A stretch of 64,000 nt of DNA from DATFDN01 sp963762525 (lineage in GTDB: Bacteria; Pseudomonadota; Alphaproteobacteria; Acetobacterales; Acetobacteraceae): positions 372,001 to 436,000 of the forward strand of contig CAVXKT010000001.1 of the NCBI GenBank assembly GCA_963762525.1, given 5' to 3'. Shown one piece after another: positions 28,078-36,758 of this stretch. Every line of letters starts with the position of its first letter. Position 1 is the stretch's first letter. The notes under the pieces are model-generated. The model saw only the letters and a list, made by a program, of their open reading frames with translations. It was not told the DNA's origin and did no database searches. The translations under genes and the position numbers were made by a program.

Positions 28078-29028
28078 TCAGACGACGAGTTCGGGGATGC
28101 GGACGGGCGCCGTGGTTCGCGCGGCGGGCCAGAGCCGCACCGGCGGATCGGCCTCGGGCACGGCGCGCGGCGGGCCGGGATCGAGCCCCGCCGCGCCCAT
28201 CAGCCCGGCCATGGTGTGATCGGCGAAGCCGGGCCAGCGATGCGCCAGCCGCTCCGCCACATCGGCGCGGCGATGCGCCGCCAGATCGACGACGATCAGC
28301 GTCCCCGCGGGCCGCAGCACCCGCGCCGCCTCGGCCAGCACCGCCTCAGGCTGCTCGGCATAGTGCAGGACCATCTGCAACACCGCGACATCGAAGGCGG
28401 CATCCGGGACCGGCAGCCGATACATGTCCGCCAGCCGCACCGAGCAGTGCGCGAGGCCGGACCGCGCCAGGCGCGCGCGGGCGAGCGCCAGCATCGCCTT
28501 GCTGGCATCGACGCCCACGCCCTCGCGCACGCGCGGGCCCAGCAATTCCAGCACCCTGCCGGTCCCGGTGCCGATGTCGAGCAGGCGGCCGGCATTGGGC
28601 ACCAGGGCGGAGAGCGCCGCCTCGACGGCGCTCGCGGGCAGGTCGAGCGCGCGCATCTCGTCCCAGTCGGCGCCGCGCTCGCGAAAGCTCTCGGACGCGG
28701 CGCGGGCGCGCTCGGCCAGCACGCGCGCCGCCTGCCTGGCATCGGCCGCGAGCACGGGATCGGTCCCCGGCAGCCGCGCCAGCAGCTCACGCGCCAGCGC
28801 GCCGGCCCCCTCGGCCGGAACGGCGAACCAGACATTCGCCCCCTCGCGCAGCCGTTCCAGCAGCCCGGAGTCGCAAAGCAGCTTCAGATGGCGCGATAAG
28901 CGGGGCTGAGACTGGCCTAGAATCTCAGTGAATTCGGTGACGCAGAACGCGCCGCGCGCCGCCAGCGCGAGCAGCCGCAGCCGGGTCGGCTCGGCGCAGG
29001 CGCGCAGCGCGGTGAGCAGGCGGTCCAT
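28078..29028 (-). CDS. ArsR-family regulator fused to a methyltransferase
   Basis: 316 aa from MDRLLTALR; an ATG three codons upstream is also possible. Residues 1-90 form a winged helix (LRACAEPTRLRLLALAARGAFCVTEFTEIL, SRHLKLLCDSGLL). Residues 140-260 are an AdoMet-dependent methyltransferase (LLDIGTGTGRVLELL, VGVDASKAML, VLQMVLHY). Alphaproteobacterial proteins of this layout sit next to metF/metH and probably sense AdoMet or S-adenosylhomocysteine. It forms an operon with metH, and an inverted repeat precedes it. Confidence 0.85.
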   Translation of the reverse strand: MDRLLTALRACAEPTRLRLLALAARGAFCVTEFTEILGQSQPRLSRHLKLLCDSGLLERLREGANVWFAVPAEGAGALARELLARLPGTDPVLAADARQAARVLAERARAASESFRERGADWDEMRALDLPASAVEAALSALVPNAGRLLDIGTGTGRVLELLGPRVREGVGVDASKAMLALARARLARSGLAHCSVRLADMYRLPVPDAAFDVAVLQMVLHYAEQPEAVLAEAARVLRPAGTLIVVDLAAHRRADVAERLAHRWPGFADHTMAGLMGAAGLDPGPPRAVPEADPPVRLWPAARTTAPVRIPELVV

Positions 29029-29039
29029 GAGGTTCATAT

Positions 29040-29061
29040 GACATAAGGATATGTTTATGTC
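29040..29061. promoter_or_regulatory. inverted repeat, probable ArsR-type operator
   Basis: GACATAA and TTATGTC are perfect 7-bp arms separated by 8 bp of A/T-rich sequence, 12 bp upstream of the regulator's start codon. The region is much more A/T-rich than its surroundings and resembles the ATA-containing boxes of methionine-cycle ArsR regulators. It would control regulator and metH together. Confidence 0.6.
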
Positions 29062-29184
29062 TAATGGGCGCTCCCGACTTCTCCGAAAAGTGCACAAAAG
29101 CCTTCCGAATCGCCCTCGGCCTCATTACGACTGACGCTCGATTATGCCGGGAGCCCCGCCATCGCCGAAGGCCAGCATTTTTCG

Positions 29185-29649
29185 TTGTCAGATCGGTTCT
29201 CCCGGGCCGCCCATTGGGCTTCGCAGCAGTGCGGGCGGGCGCATACGTTCGTCGCGGCGATCATTCTCATCGTCGCGTGGGGCGCCTGCGGCCCCACCTT
29301 CCAATACTCCGATACCTGGCAGCTAATCATCAACACTGGGACGACGATCGTCACATTCCTCATGGTGTTCCTGATCCAGAACACGCAGAACCGCGACACC
29401 GCGGCAATTCAGCTGAAGCTCGACGAGCTGATCCGGTCCAACCAAAACGCGCGCAATCGGATGATAAGCTTAGAGGATTTAACGGAGGACCAGCTCAAGC
29501 GACTGAAGGAGAGCCTCGCGGACGCCCTGCCGGTCCGGGCCATTCGCGAGCCCCTTGCAGCGGCGCAGCAAGGGCTGGCGGACGTTTCGGAAACCATTCA
29601 GGTCGCCAAAGACAGCCTCCCGCCGTCAAAATCGGAGCCGTCAAACTGA
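29185..29649 (+). CDS. low-affinity iron permease-family membrane protein
   Basis: 154 aa from a TTG at 29185, chosen because the family begins here (SDRFSRAAHWASQQCGRAHTF). Two hydrophobic segments, about residues 21-35 and 50-66, flank PTFQYSDTWQLIINTGTTIVTFLMVFLIQNTQNRD, the core of the Fet4-like domain in bacteria. The C-terminal 80 residues are helical and charged, with ELIRSNQNARN. Bacterial members are named after the yeast Fet4 iron transporter, but transport has rarely been shown. Confidence 0.75.
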   Translation: MSDRFSRAAHWASQQCGRAHTFVAAIILIVAWGACGPTFQYSDTWQLIINTGTTIVTFLMVFLIQNTQNRDTAAIQLKLDELIRSNQNARNRMISLEDLTEDQLKRLKESLADALPVRAIREPLAAAQQGLADVSETIQVAKDSLPPSKSEPSN

Positions 29650-29652
29650 ACC

Positions 29653-30412
29653 CTACCAGGCTCGCCAGAAGAACACGCCGGTCATCACCACCATGAACAC
29701 GGACACGGAAATGCGGAGGACACGCGGGCTCATGCGCCGGCCGATCTGCGCGCCCAGATAGCCGCCCGCCGCCGCGCCGACCAGCATCACCAGCGTCTGC
29801 GGCCACCAGACCGCACCGGCGGCGACGAAACACAACACTGCGACACTGTTGGTGACGCCCACCAGCGCCACGCGCAGTGCGTGCAGGCGAACCAGCTCGG
29901 TGCCGCTGAGCAGGCCCCACACCGCGAGCATCATGATCCCGACCGCGCCGCCGAAATAGCCGCCGTACACGCCCAACACGAACTGCGCCGCCAGCAGCGG
30001 CGCGCGTCCGATGCGAAACCGCCGACGCAGCACCAGCCCGGCGCGGGCGCCGAACGTGAAGGTGAGCGTCGCCGTCAGCAGCAGCCAGGGAACCAGCCGG
30101 TTGAAGGCGACGGCGGGGGTGCTCAGCAGCAGGATCGCCCCCGCCAGCCCGCCGGCGGTGCTGAGCGCGGCCAGCGCCCCGATCGGGACGCCGGCGATGC
30201 CGCCCAGGCGATCGCGCAGCACCCATGAACTGGTGAGCGGCGCCCGGCCAGAGTGCGACCGTGCTCGAGGCATTGGCGGCGACCGGCGGCACGCCGATGA
30301 AGATCAGCGCCGGAAAAGACACGAACGAGCCGCCGGCGGCGGCGGCGTTCATGGTGCCGGCGGCCAGCCCGGCGCCGAGCAGCAGGGCAAGCTCGCGCCC
30401 TTCGCCGATCAC
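29653..30412 (-). CDS. TauE/SafE-type sulfite exporter, one-base frameshift in the read
   Basis: A GTG at 30412 opens LALLLGAGLAAGTMNAAAAGGSFVSFPALIFIGVPPVAANASS, the conserved N-terminal repeat. An extra C near 30239 shifts the frame to LTSSWVLRDRLGGIAGVPIGAL and then VLGVYGGYFGGAVGIMMLA, the second repeat. About 252 aa with seven to eight membrane helices, typical of TauE/SafE exporters of sulfite or sulfonates. It follows the gamma-glutamyltransferase gene on the same strand by 13 bp. Together they could belong to glutathione or organosulfur turnover. Confidence 0.82.
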
Positions 30413-30425
30413 CCGGGCCGCGGCC

Positions 30426-32073
30426 TCAGCGCCGCGCCTCCGGGCGGAAGCGCACACCGGCGCGGGCGTGGCCGCCGCCCAGTCCGATGGCGAGGCCGTC
30501 GGCGCGCCAGCACGCGGCTCCCACCATCTCGTCCGGCGTGAACTCGATCGCGCACATGCCGCCGCCGACGTTCGCCACCACCTCCACGCCATGACCGCGC
30601 GCCGCCATCGCCGCGACCGCCGCCTCGCCGAAGCCCCGCTCCATCTCCACGCCGAAGCCTTGGGTCCAGAGACGCGGCGCCTCCACCGCCTCCTGCAACG
30701 GCATCGCGTGATCGATCAGGTTGACCAGCGCTTGCATCACCGATCCGAAGATGCGCAGGCCCCCCGGCATGCCGAGCGCCCGTGACGGCCGGCCGTCGCG
30801 GAGCACGATCAGCGGCGACATCGACGACGTGACCCGTTTGCCGGGTGCGACCGAGTTGGCGAGGCCGGGATGGGGATTGAACAAATACATGTAGTTGTTC
30901 GGGATCAAGCCCGTTCCGGGCACGATGAACCGGGCGCCGAACAGGCTGTTGATCGTCTGCGTGGCGGCGACGATGGTCCCGGCGCCATCGGCCACGGTCA
31001 GATGCGTGGTGTGCGATCCCTCGTCCGGCGCCACGCCCGGCGGTCATAGGCGCCGGCGCGCTGCGCCGATCTCGGCCGCGGCGTTCGGCGGCGTAGTCCT
31101 TCGAGAGCAACCGCGATACCGGCACCGCGACGAAATCCGGATCGGCGGTGGCCCGGGCGCGGTCGGCGAAGGCGATCTTCAGCACCTCGGCGAGCAGGTG
31201 GTTCGCCTCCGGCGTGCCGAAGCCGAGCGCGCCGAGATCGAAGCCCTCAAGGATGTTCAGCATCTGGACGATGTGCAGCGGCCCCGAGGAGGGCGGCGGC
31301 GGGCCGACGATCTCGAACCCCCGATAGGTGCCGCGCACCGGCGGCCTTTCCCGGGTGCGGTATTCGGTCAGATCCGCCATCGCCAGATGGCCGCCTTGGC
31401 GCTGGATGTGATCGATATACCGCCGCCCCAGCGCGCCGCCGTAAAGCACGCCCGGACCGGCGCGCGCGATCAGCCGCAACGTCTCCGCATAGTCGGTCAT
31501 GACCAGCCGCGCGCCGGCGGCGAGCGGCTGCCCGCCGGGCAGGAACAGCCGGGCGATCTCCGCATCGCGGGCCAGATCGGCCGCGCAGTCGGCGATGCAG
31601 TCGGCGAGGAACGGGGTGGCCCGAAAGCCGCGCGCGGCGTGGCGGATCGCCGGCTCCATGACCTCGGCCAGATCGCTGGTGCCGAAGCGATCCAGCATCT
31701 CGCACCAGCCGGCGAGGTTCCCGGCCGAGGCGACGGCGGTCGGCCCGATTGCGTTCAGCCGCCCGATCGCGTCCATGGTTCCCGGCGACGCACCGGGGTC
31801 GGGCGTGTAGGTCTCGGGGCCGGTGGCGAGCGGCGCCCGGCTCTGGTTGTCGAGCACGACATGCCGCCCGTCGGGCAGGCGCAGATGAAAGAGCCCGCCG
31901 CCGAGGATGCCGACCATCATCGGCTCGACCACGGTGAGCGCGAACAGCCCGGCGATGGCGGCGTCCACCGCGTTGCCGCCGGCAGCGAGGATTTCCGCCC
32001 CCGCCGCCGAGGCCAGCGGGTGGTTGGTCACCACCATGCCGCGCGCCCCGCGTGCCGGCTGCTTCTCGGTCAT
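30426..32073 (-). CDS. ggt: gamma-glutamyltransferase, one-base frameshift in the read
   Basis: Reconstructed length about 548 aa from the ATG at 32073. Large-subunit part: HPLASAAGAEILAAGGNAVDAAIA and GPPPPSSGPLHIVQMLNIL. The small subunit begins at the nucleophile threonine in EGSHTTHLTVAD, where the precursor cuts itself. Between them one extra base near 31047 breaks the frame. The enzyme hydrolyses glutathione and gamma-glutamyl amides. No signal peptide is seen at the N-terminus (MTEKQPARGARGMVV), so a cytoplasmic gamma-glutamyl hydrolase is likely. Confidence 0.86.
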
Positions 32074-32140
32074 CGGTGCCCCCGGTTGTTCGTCGGCGCA
32101 TTGTTCGCTAGGGGCCGGGATCGGGAAAGAGGGGACGGCG

Positions 32141-32903
32141 ATGGAGCTGCGGGACAAGGCGGCGCTGGTGACGGGCGGCGGGTCGGGGCTGGGTGCCGCG
32201 ACCTGCGCGGCGCTGGCCGCGGCGGGCGCGCGCGTCGCGGTGCTGGACCGCAATGGCGCGGCGGCCGAGACCGTGGCCGCCGGCATCGGCGGGCTGGCGG
32301 TCGCCTGCGACGTCGCCGATGCCGAATTCGGCCGCGGCGGCGGTGGGGACGGCGCGGGCGGTGCACGGCCCGGCGCGGCTGCTCGTCAACTGCGCCGGCA
32401 TCGGCAGTGCCGGGCGCATCGTCGGCCGCGACGGCCCGATGGCACTCTCGGCCTTCGAGCAGGTGGTGCGGGTCAACCTGATCGGCACCTTCAACCTGCT
32501 GCGCCTGGCGGCGGCCGAGATGGCCGCGCTGGCGCCGTTGGAGGACGATGAGCGCGGGGTGATCGTGAACACCGCCTCGATCGCCGCCTATGAGGGGCAG
32601 GTCGGCCAGGCCGCCTATGCGGCGTCGAAGGCCGGAGTGATCGGTCTCACCTTGCCGGCGGCCCGCGAGCTGGCGCGATCGGGCATTCGGGTGATGACGA
32701 TTGCGCCGGGCCTGGTGGAGACGCCGATGCTGGCGGGCGTGCCGGACGAGCTGCGCGCCGGCCTCGCCGCCTCGGTCCCGTTCCCGGCTCGCCTCGCCCG
32801 GCCGGACGAATACGCCGCGCTGGTGCTGCACATCGCCACCAATCGCTTCCTCAACGGCGAGACGATCCGCCTCGACGGCGCGCTGCGCATGGCGCCGCGG
32901 TGA
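32141..32903 (+). CDS. HSD10-like short-chain dehydrogenase, one-base frameshift in the read
   Basis: About 253 aa. The N-terminal frame gives ELRDKAALVTGGGSGLGAATC and LAVACDVADAE. One extra T near 32330 moves the reading to LLVNCAGIGSAGRIVGRDGPM, NTASIAAYEGQVGQAAYAASKAG with the catalytic Tyr and Lys, and ETIRLDGALRM. The NCAGI and GPM motifs resemble type II 3-hydroxyacyl-CoA dehydrogenases, enzymes of branched and short-chain acyl-CoA oxidation. It is divergent from ggt with 67 bp between starts. Confidence 0.83.
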
Positions 32904-32912
32904 GAGGCGAGC

Positions 32913-33050
32913 GTGTACACGATCGGCGCCGAAGCCGCGAAAGCGTGTACACAACCGGGATTGTGCAATGCAAAACCGTGTACACAATCGGAGTTGCCCA
33001 CCTCGAAAGCGTGTACACAATCCCATGCTGCGCCGCAAAAGCGTGTACAC
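32913..33050. repeat. five GTGTACAC palindromes at 32-33 bp spacing
   Basis: The octamer GTGTACAC occurs at 32913, 32945, 32978, 33011 and 33043. Start-to-start distances are 32, 33, 33 and 32 bp, about three helical turns. The wider consensus is AAGCGTGTACACAATC. The sequence between the copies differs each time. It lies in the 404-bp gap before the ligA-ligB-hpaB genes. Possible roles are an array of regulator sites or a short tandem repeat; nothing beside it identifies a binding protein. Confidence 0.8.
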
Positions 33051-33125
33051 GGATCGGCCGGATTCGCCGGTCTTCATCACGAAAACTGATCGCCTCGCCG
33101 AAACCGGCGCGATCCGGACCAACCT

Positions 33126-33228
33126 CGTCATCGCGAGCCGCCTCTTGGCGGCGTGGCGATCCAGGCGAGCCGCATGGGAGTGACCGGGGCTGGATTGCCT
33201 GGATCGCTTCGCTTCGCTCGCGATGACG
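33126..33228. repeat. intergenic palindromic repeat, family A copy 1
   Basis: A roughly 100-bp imperfect palindrome. It starts CGTCATCGCGAGCCGCC, has inner GGCGATCCAGG and GGATCGCTTCG blocks and ends GCTCGCGATGACG. Four more copies occur at 46228, 49790, 55641 and 61882. The RNA could fold into a long hairpin. Confidence 0.8.
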
Positions 33229-33307
33229 AGGTTGGCGTATGCGTCTCAGCGCCTCCGTATTCCGGGTATCAGTGACTTCTCCCCCGACCCGCGGCTAGGC
33301 TTCCGCC

Positions 33308-33641
33308 ATGGACATCCCCGGAACCGTCGTGTTCACCGGCGAACGCTCGCAGGCCGGATACCGGCTGAACCGGCTGGCGATGTCGTTGACCGATGCCGCC
33401 AATCGCGATCGCTTTCGTGCCGACGAGACCGGATACATGCGCACGCATGGTCTCACTGTTCACGAAATCGACGCTGATCGCGCGGCGCGACTGGGCGGGC
33501 ACGATCGACGCCGGCGGCAGCATCTATCTGATGATCAAGATCGCCGGCAGCCTGGGGCAGAATCTGTTGGAGGTGGGCGCGCAGATGCGGGGCGAGACGC
33601 TGGACCAGCTCAAGCAAAGCCTGCCCGGACTGCGACACTGA
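33308..33641 (+). CDS. ligA: protocatechuate 4,5-dioxygenase alpha subunit, one-base frameshift in the read
   Basis: About 110 aa. An ATG at 33308 opens VFTGERSQAGYRLNRLAMSL and RFRADETGYMRTHGLT. One extra base near 33470 shifts to LIARRDWAGTIDAGGSIYLMIKIAG, LGQNLLEVGAQMRG. This helical domain is LigA, the small subunit of class III extradiol dioxygenases. The ligB gene starts 1 bp after its stop, so the two subunits are made together. Confidence 0.85.
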
Positions 33642-33642
33642 G

Positions 33643-34470
33643 ATGGCGCGCATCGTCGGCGGCATCGGCAGCTCGCACGCGCCCTCGATCGCGCAAGCCT
33701 GGGACAAGGGACAGGCGCGCGAGGCGTTGTGGGCGCCGCTGTTCGACGGCTATCTGCCGGTGAAGAAGTGGTTGCGGGCGCAACATCCCGAGCTGCTGAT
33801 CGTGATCTACAACGATCACATGAACCGCTTCTTCTTCGACGCCTACCCGACCTTCGCGCTGGGCGTCGCCGACGCGTTCCCGCAAGCCGACGAGGGCTGG
33901 GGCAAGCGCGATCTGCCCGATCTGGAAGGTGATTCGCGCTTCGGTTGGCACCTGGCGCGCAGCCTGGTGGCCGACGAGTTCGATCCCACCGTCTGTCAGG
34001 AGATGGCGGTCGATCACGGCATCATGTCGGTGCTGCCGATGCTGACCGATGCGCGCTGGCCCGCTCCGGTGATCCCGATCGCCGTCAATGTCATCCAGCA
34101 TCCGCTGCCGACCGCGCGTCGGCTGTGGCGTCTCGGCGAGGCGATCCGGCGCGCCGTCGAGAGCTTCCCCGACGATCGCCGCGTGGTGGTGATCGGAACG
34201 GGCGGCCTGTCGCATCAGTTGCACGGCGCGCGATTCGGCATGGTCAGCCCCGAGTGGGACAATCGCTTCCTCGATGACTTGGAGAGCGACCCCGAGTCGC
34301 TCACGCGACTGTCGCACCACGAATACATGGAACGCGGCGGCGCCGAATCGGTGGAAATGATCCTGTGGCTGGCGATGCGCGCCGCCCTGGGGCCGCGCGT
34401 GCGTCGCGTGCATCGCAACTACCACGCGCCGCTGATTACCGGCTACGGCTTGTTGGCACTCGAAACCTAG
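33643..34470 (+). CDS. ligB: protocatechuate 4,5-dioxygenase-type beta subunit
   Basis: 275 aa LigB domain. Likely iron ligands are the histidine in GGIGSSHAPSI near residue 12 and the NDH near residue 59, and a glutamate late in the protein is expected. GTGGLSHQLHG carries the conserved active-site histidine. It opens the aromatic ring of a catechol-type substrate between a hydroxylated and a non-hydroxylated carbon, using Fe(II) and O2. Related enzymes act on protocatechuate, gallate or methylgallate; the exact substrate is open. It lies between ligA and the monooxygenase gene. Confidence 0.88.
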   Translation: MARIVGGIGSSHAPSIAQAWDKGQAREALWAPLFDGYLPVKKWLRAQHPELLIVIYNDHMNRFFFDAYPTFALGVADAFPQADEGWGKRDLPDLEGDSRFGWHLARSLVADEFDPTVCQEMAVDHGIMSVLPMLTDARWPAPVIPIAVNVIQHPLPTARRLWRLGEAIRRAVESFPDDRRVVVIGTGGLSHQLHGARFGMVSPEWDNRFLDDLESDPESLTRLSHHEYMERGGAESVEMILWLAMRAALGPRVRRVHRNYHAPLITGYGLLALET

Positions 34471-34478
34471 GAACGCTC

Positions 34479-35957
34479 ATGGGCATCCGCACCGGGTCGG
34501 CTTATCTGGACGCGCTGCACGACGACCGCGAGATCTGGATCGACGGCGAGCGGGTGCGCGACGTCACCACCGATCGCCGCTTCGCCGGTGCCGCGCACGC
34601 GATGGCGGCGCTCTATCAAATGCAGCACCAGCCCGAGCTGCTGGCGCGCATGACCCATGTCTCGCCCGACAGCGGCGAACGGGTCGGGCTCTCCTTCATC
34701 CAGCCGGCCTCGATCGACGACCTCGTGGCCCGGCGCGGCATGGTCAAGACCTGGATGGACGCCACCTGCGGCATGTTCGGCCGCAGCCCCGACTACATGA
34801 ACGTGATGCTGACCGGCTTCGCCTCCGCCCATCTCGCCTTCGGCGAGAAGGACAAGCGCTTCGCCGGCAACGTGCTCGATTACTACAAGCACGTGCGCGA
34901 GAACGACATCGCGATGACGCACACGCTGGTCAATCCGCAAGTCGATCGCTCGCGCCCGGTGGAGCGGCAGTCGAAGGATCTGGCGGCGAAGATCGTGCGC
35001 GAGACCGACGCCGGTATCGTCATCAGCGGCGCCCGCATGGTCTCGACCCTGGCGGCGTTCTGCGACGACATCATGGTGATGCCGTCCACCTATATGAGCG
35101 AGAGCGCCGACGCCGCGCCCTATGCGTTCGGCTTCAGCGCCAAGGTGGCGAGCCCCGGATTGCGCTTCATCCACCGGCCCTCGGTTTCGCATTTGGACGC
35201 CGGCTCGCCCATGGACTTCCCGCTGTCGGCGCGCTTCGACGAGCAGGACGCAATGGCGGTGTTCGACAACGTGCTGGTGCCGTGGGAGCGGGTGTTCATC
35301 CACCGCGACGCGGCGATGTGCAACGGTCTTTACAACCGCACCGGCGCAATGCCGCAGGTGATGCATCAGTTCACCACCAAGAACCTCGCCAAGTCGGAGT
35401 TCATGCTCGATCTGGCGGTGTCGATCGCGCGCTCCACCAATATCGACCAGCACCTGCATGTGCAGGGGATGCTGGCCGAGATGATCCAGACCACCGAATT
35501 CTGCCGTGCCTGCCTGCGCGCCTCGGAAGCCGACGCCGCGCCGAACGCCCAGGGCGTCATAACGCCGGCGGCGATGCCGCTGTGGACGGTGCGGATGATG
35601 TACGCGAAGCTGTTCATCCGCATGTGCGAGATCGTGCAGATTCTCGGCGCCGGCGGATTGGTGGCGGTGCCGTCCTACGCCGAGACCACGGGCGATGCCT
35701 GGCCCGACGTGGAGCAGTATTTCCAGTCGGCGAACGCGGATTCGAAATCGCGCATCAAGCTGTTCCGGCTGGCCTTCGATTCGGCCGTGTCCTCCTTCGC
35801 CGGGCGGCAGCAGTTGTACGAGCGGTATTACTCGGGCGACCCGGTGCGGCTGGCGGCGACGCTCTACCAGATGCACGACCACGACGCGGCGGCGGCGCAC
35901 ATCGCGCACGTGCTGGCCGAGTTCGAAGCCGGATGCCCCGTGGTGGGACAGGGCTAA
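34479..35957 (+). CDS. hpaB: HpaB-type flavin-dependent aromatic 3-hydroxylase
   Basis: 492 aa from the ATG at 34479, 8 bp after ligB. Family blocks are RTGSAYLDALHDDREIWIDGERV at the N-terminus, SFIQPASIDDL, NVMLTGFA and NPQVDRSRPV, and VPWERVFIHRD. This is the large oxygenase subunit of 4-hydroxyphenylacetate 3-monooxygenase, which hydroxylates a phenol to a catechol with FADH2 supplied by HpaC. No reductase gene is in the window. With ligAB it would form a hydroxylate-then-cleave pathway. Confidence 0.88.
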   Translation: MGIRTGSAYLDALHDDREIWIDGERVRDVTTDRRFAGAAHAMAALYQMQHQPELLARMTHVSPDSGERVGLSFIQPASIDDLVARRGMVKTWMDATCGMFGRSPDYMNVMLTGFASAHLAFGEKDKRFAGNVLDYYKHVRENDIAMTHTLVNPQVDRSRPVERQSKDLAAKIVRETDAGIVISGARMVSTLAAFCDDIMVMPSTYMSESADAAPYAFGFSAKVASPGLRFIHRPSVSHLDAGSPMDFPLSARFDEQDAMAVFDNVLVPWERVFIHRDAAMCNGLYNRTGAMPQVMHQFTTKNLAKSEFMLDLAVSIARSTNIDQHLHVQGMLAEMIQTTEFCRACLRASEADAAPNAQGVITPAAMPLWTVRMMYAKLFIRMCEIVQILGAGGLVAVPSYAETTGDAWPDVEQYFQSANADSKSRIKLFRLAFDSAVSSFAGRQQLYERYYSGDPVRLAATLYQMHDHDAAAAHIAHVLAEFEAGCPVVGQG

Positions 35958-35974
35958 GACTAGGCGGTGCTCTT

Positions 35975-36058
35975 CGTCATGCTCGGCGAATGCCGAGCAT
36001 CCACGCCTTTCTTTCGCCCGGGAAGGCGTGGATGCTCGCGCCAAGCGCGAGCATGACG
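35975..36058. repeat. intergenic palindrome, family B
   Basis: Two nested hairpins: CGTCATGCTCGGCG at the left is matched by CGCGAGCATGACG at the right, with AGCATCCACGCCTT and AAGGCGTGGATGCT inside. Similar palindromes starting CGTCATGCTCG are common between genes in alphaproteobacteria. It lies between the convergent hpaB and GST genes and may act as a bidirectional terminator. Confidence 0.75.
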
Positions 36059-36137
36059 TGGAAAACCCGGTTGATCTGTTTCCACATGATCCGAATCGGC
36101 TCTAACAAGCGGCCGAACAACGGGCGGCTGGTATAAA

Positions 36138-36758
36138 TCAGTAGTCATCCACGAACGGGTTCGCGCGCACCGCTTCGCGGGCATCGAAATCCGCCTGCCA
36201 TGCGGCCAGGCGGGATCGACCTTCGCGCCAGGCGAGATCGGCGAAGCGGAAATCGAGATAGCCGAGGGCGACGCCGATCGCGACGTGGCCGATGTCGAAC
36301 CGCGCCGATTGCAGCGCCTCGGCCTCGGCTTCCAGGGCATCCACGCAGGCCGCCAGCTTGGCCCGCCACAGCGCGATGTGCGGCGGCGATTGACGCTCGA
36401 CCGGGCGGCGGCTTTCGCCGATCAGGGCCACGGCGATGTCGAGCATCCCGTCGCCCAGCGCGAGGCGCCGAAGCGTCACCATTCGCCCATCCGACGGGAA
36501 CAGCCGTCCGCCGGCGAGCCCGTTCAGGTATTCGCAAATGACCGCCGAGTCGTAGAGCACATCGCCCTCGGCCGTCTCCAGCGTCGGGATCTTGCCGAGC
36601 GGATTGAGCGCCATCAGCGTCCGTTGCGGTTCGGTGCCGCCGACCACGGTCCGCACGGTGGCGATCCGTTCGGCAAGTCCGAGCTCATGCGCGACGATCA
36701 TGACCTTGCGGACATACGGCGAGCGCGGGGACCAGTGCAGCGTCATCAGCTCGGGCAT
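36138..36758 (-). CDS. glutathione S-transferase
   Basis: 206 aa from the ATG at 36758. The N-terminal thioredoxin-like half has LHWSPRSPYVRKVMIVAHELGL with a likely catalytic serine, NPLGKIPTLET with cis-proline and YDSAVICEYLN. The helical half follows. Its start overlaps the dinB stop by one base (TGATG), and GGAG lies within the dinB end, so translation is coupled. Substrate unknown. Confidence 0.85.
   Translation of the reverse strand: MPELMTLHWSPRSPYVRKVMIVAHELGLAERIATVRTVVGGTEPQRTLMALNPLGKIPTLETAEGDVLYDSAVICEYLNGLAGGRLFPSDGRMVTLRRLALGDGMLDIAVALIGESRRPVERQSPPHIALWRAKLAACVDALEAEAEALQSARFDIGHVAIGVALGYLDFRFADLAWREGRSRLAAWQADFDAREAVRANPFVDDY

Noticed and set aside
32913..33050. GTGTACAC array as a CRISPR
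   Set aside because: Repeats are only 8 to about 16 bp and self-complementary, intervals are too short for spacers of 30 bp or more, and no cas gene is present.
32070..33131. Minus-strand frame with repeated LCTRF-like peptides over the GTGTACAC array
   Set aside because: It runs opposite the SDR gene and its repeats are a by-product of the 33-bp period; no start site or domain supports translation.
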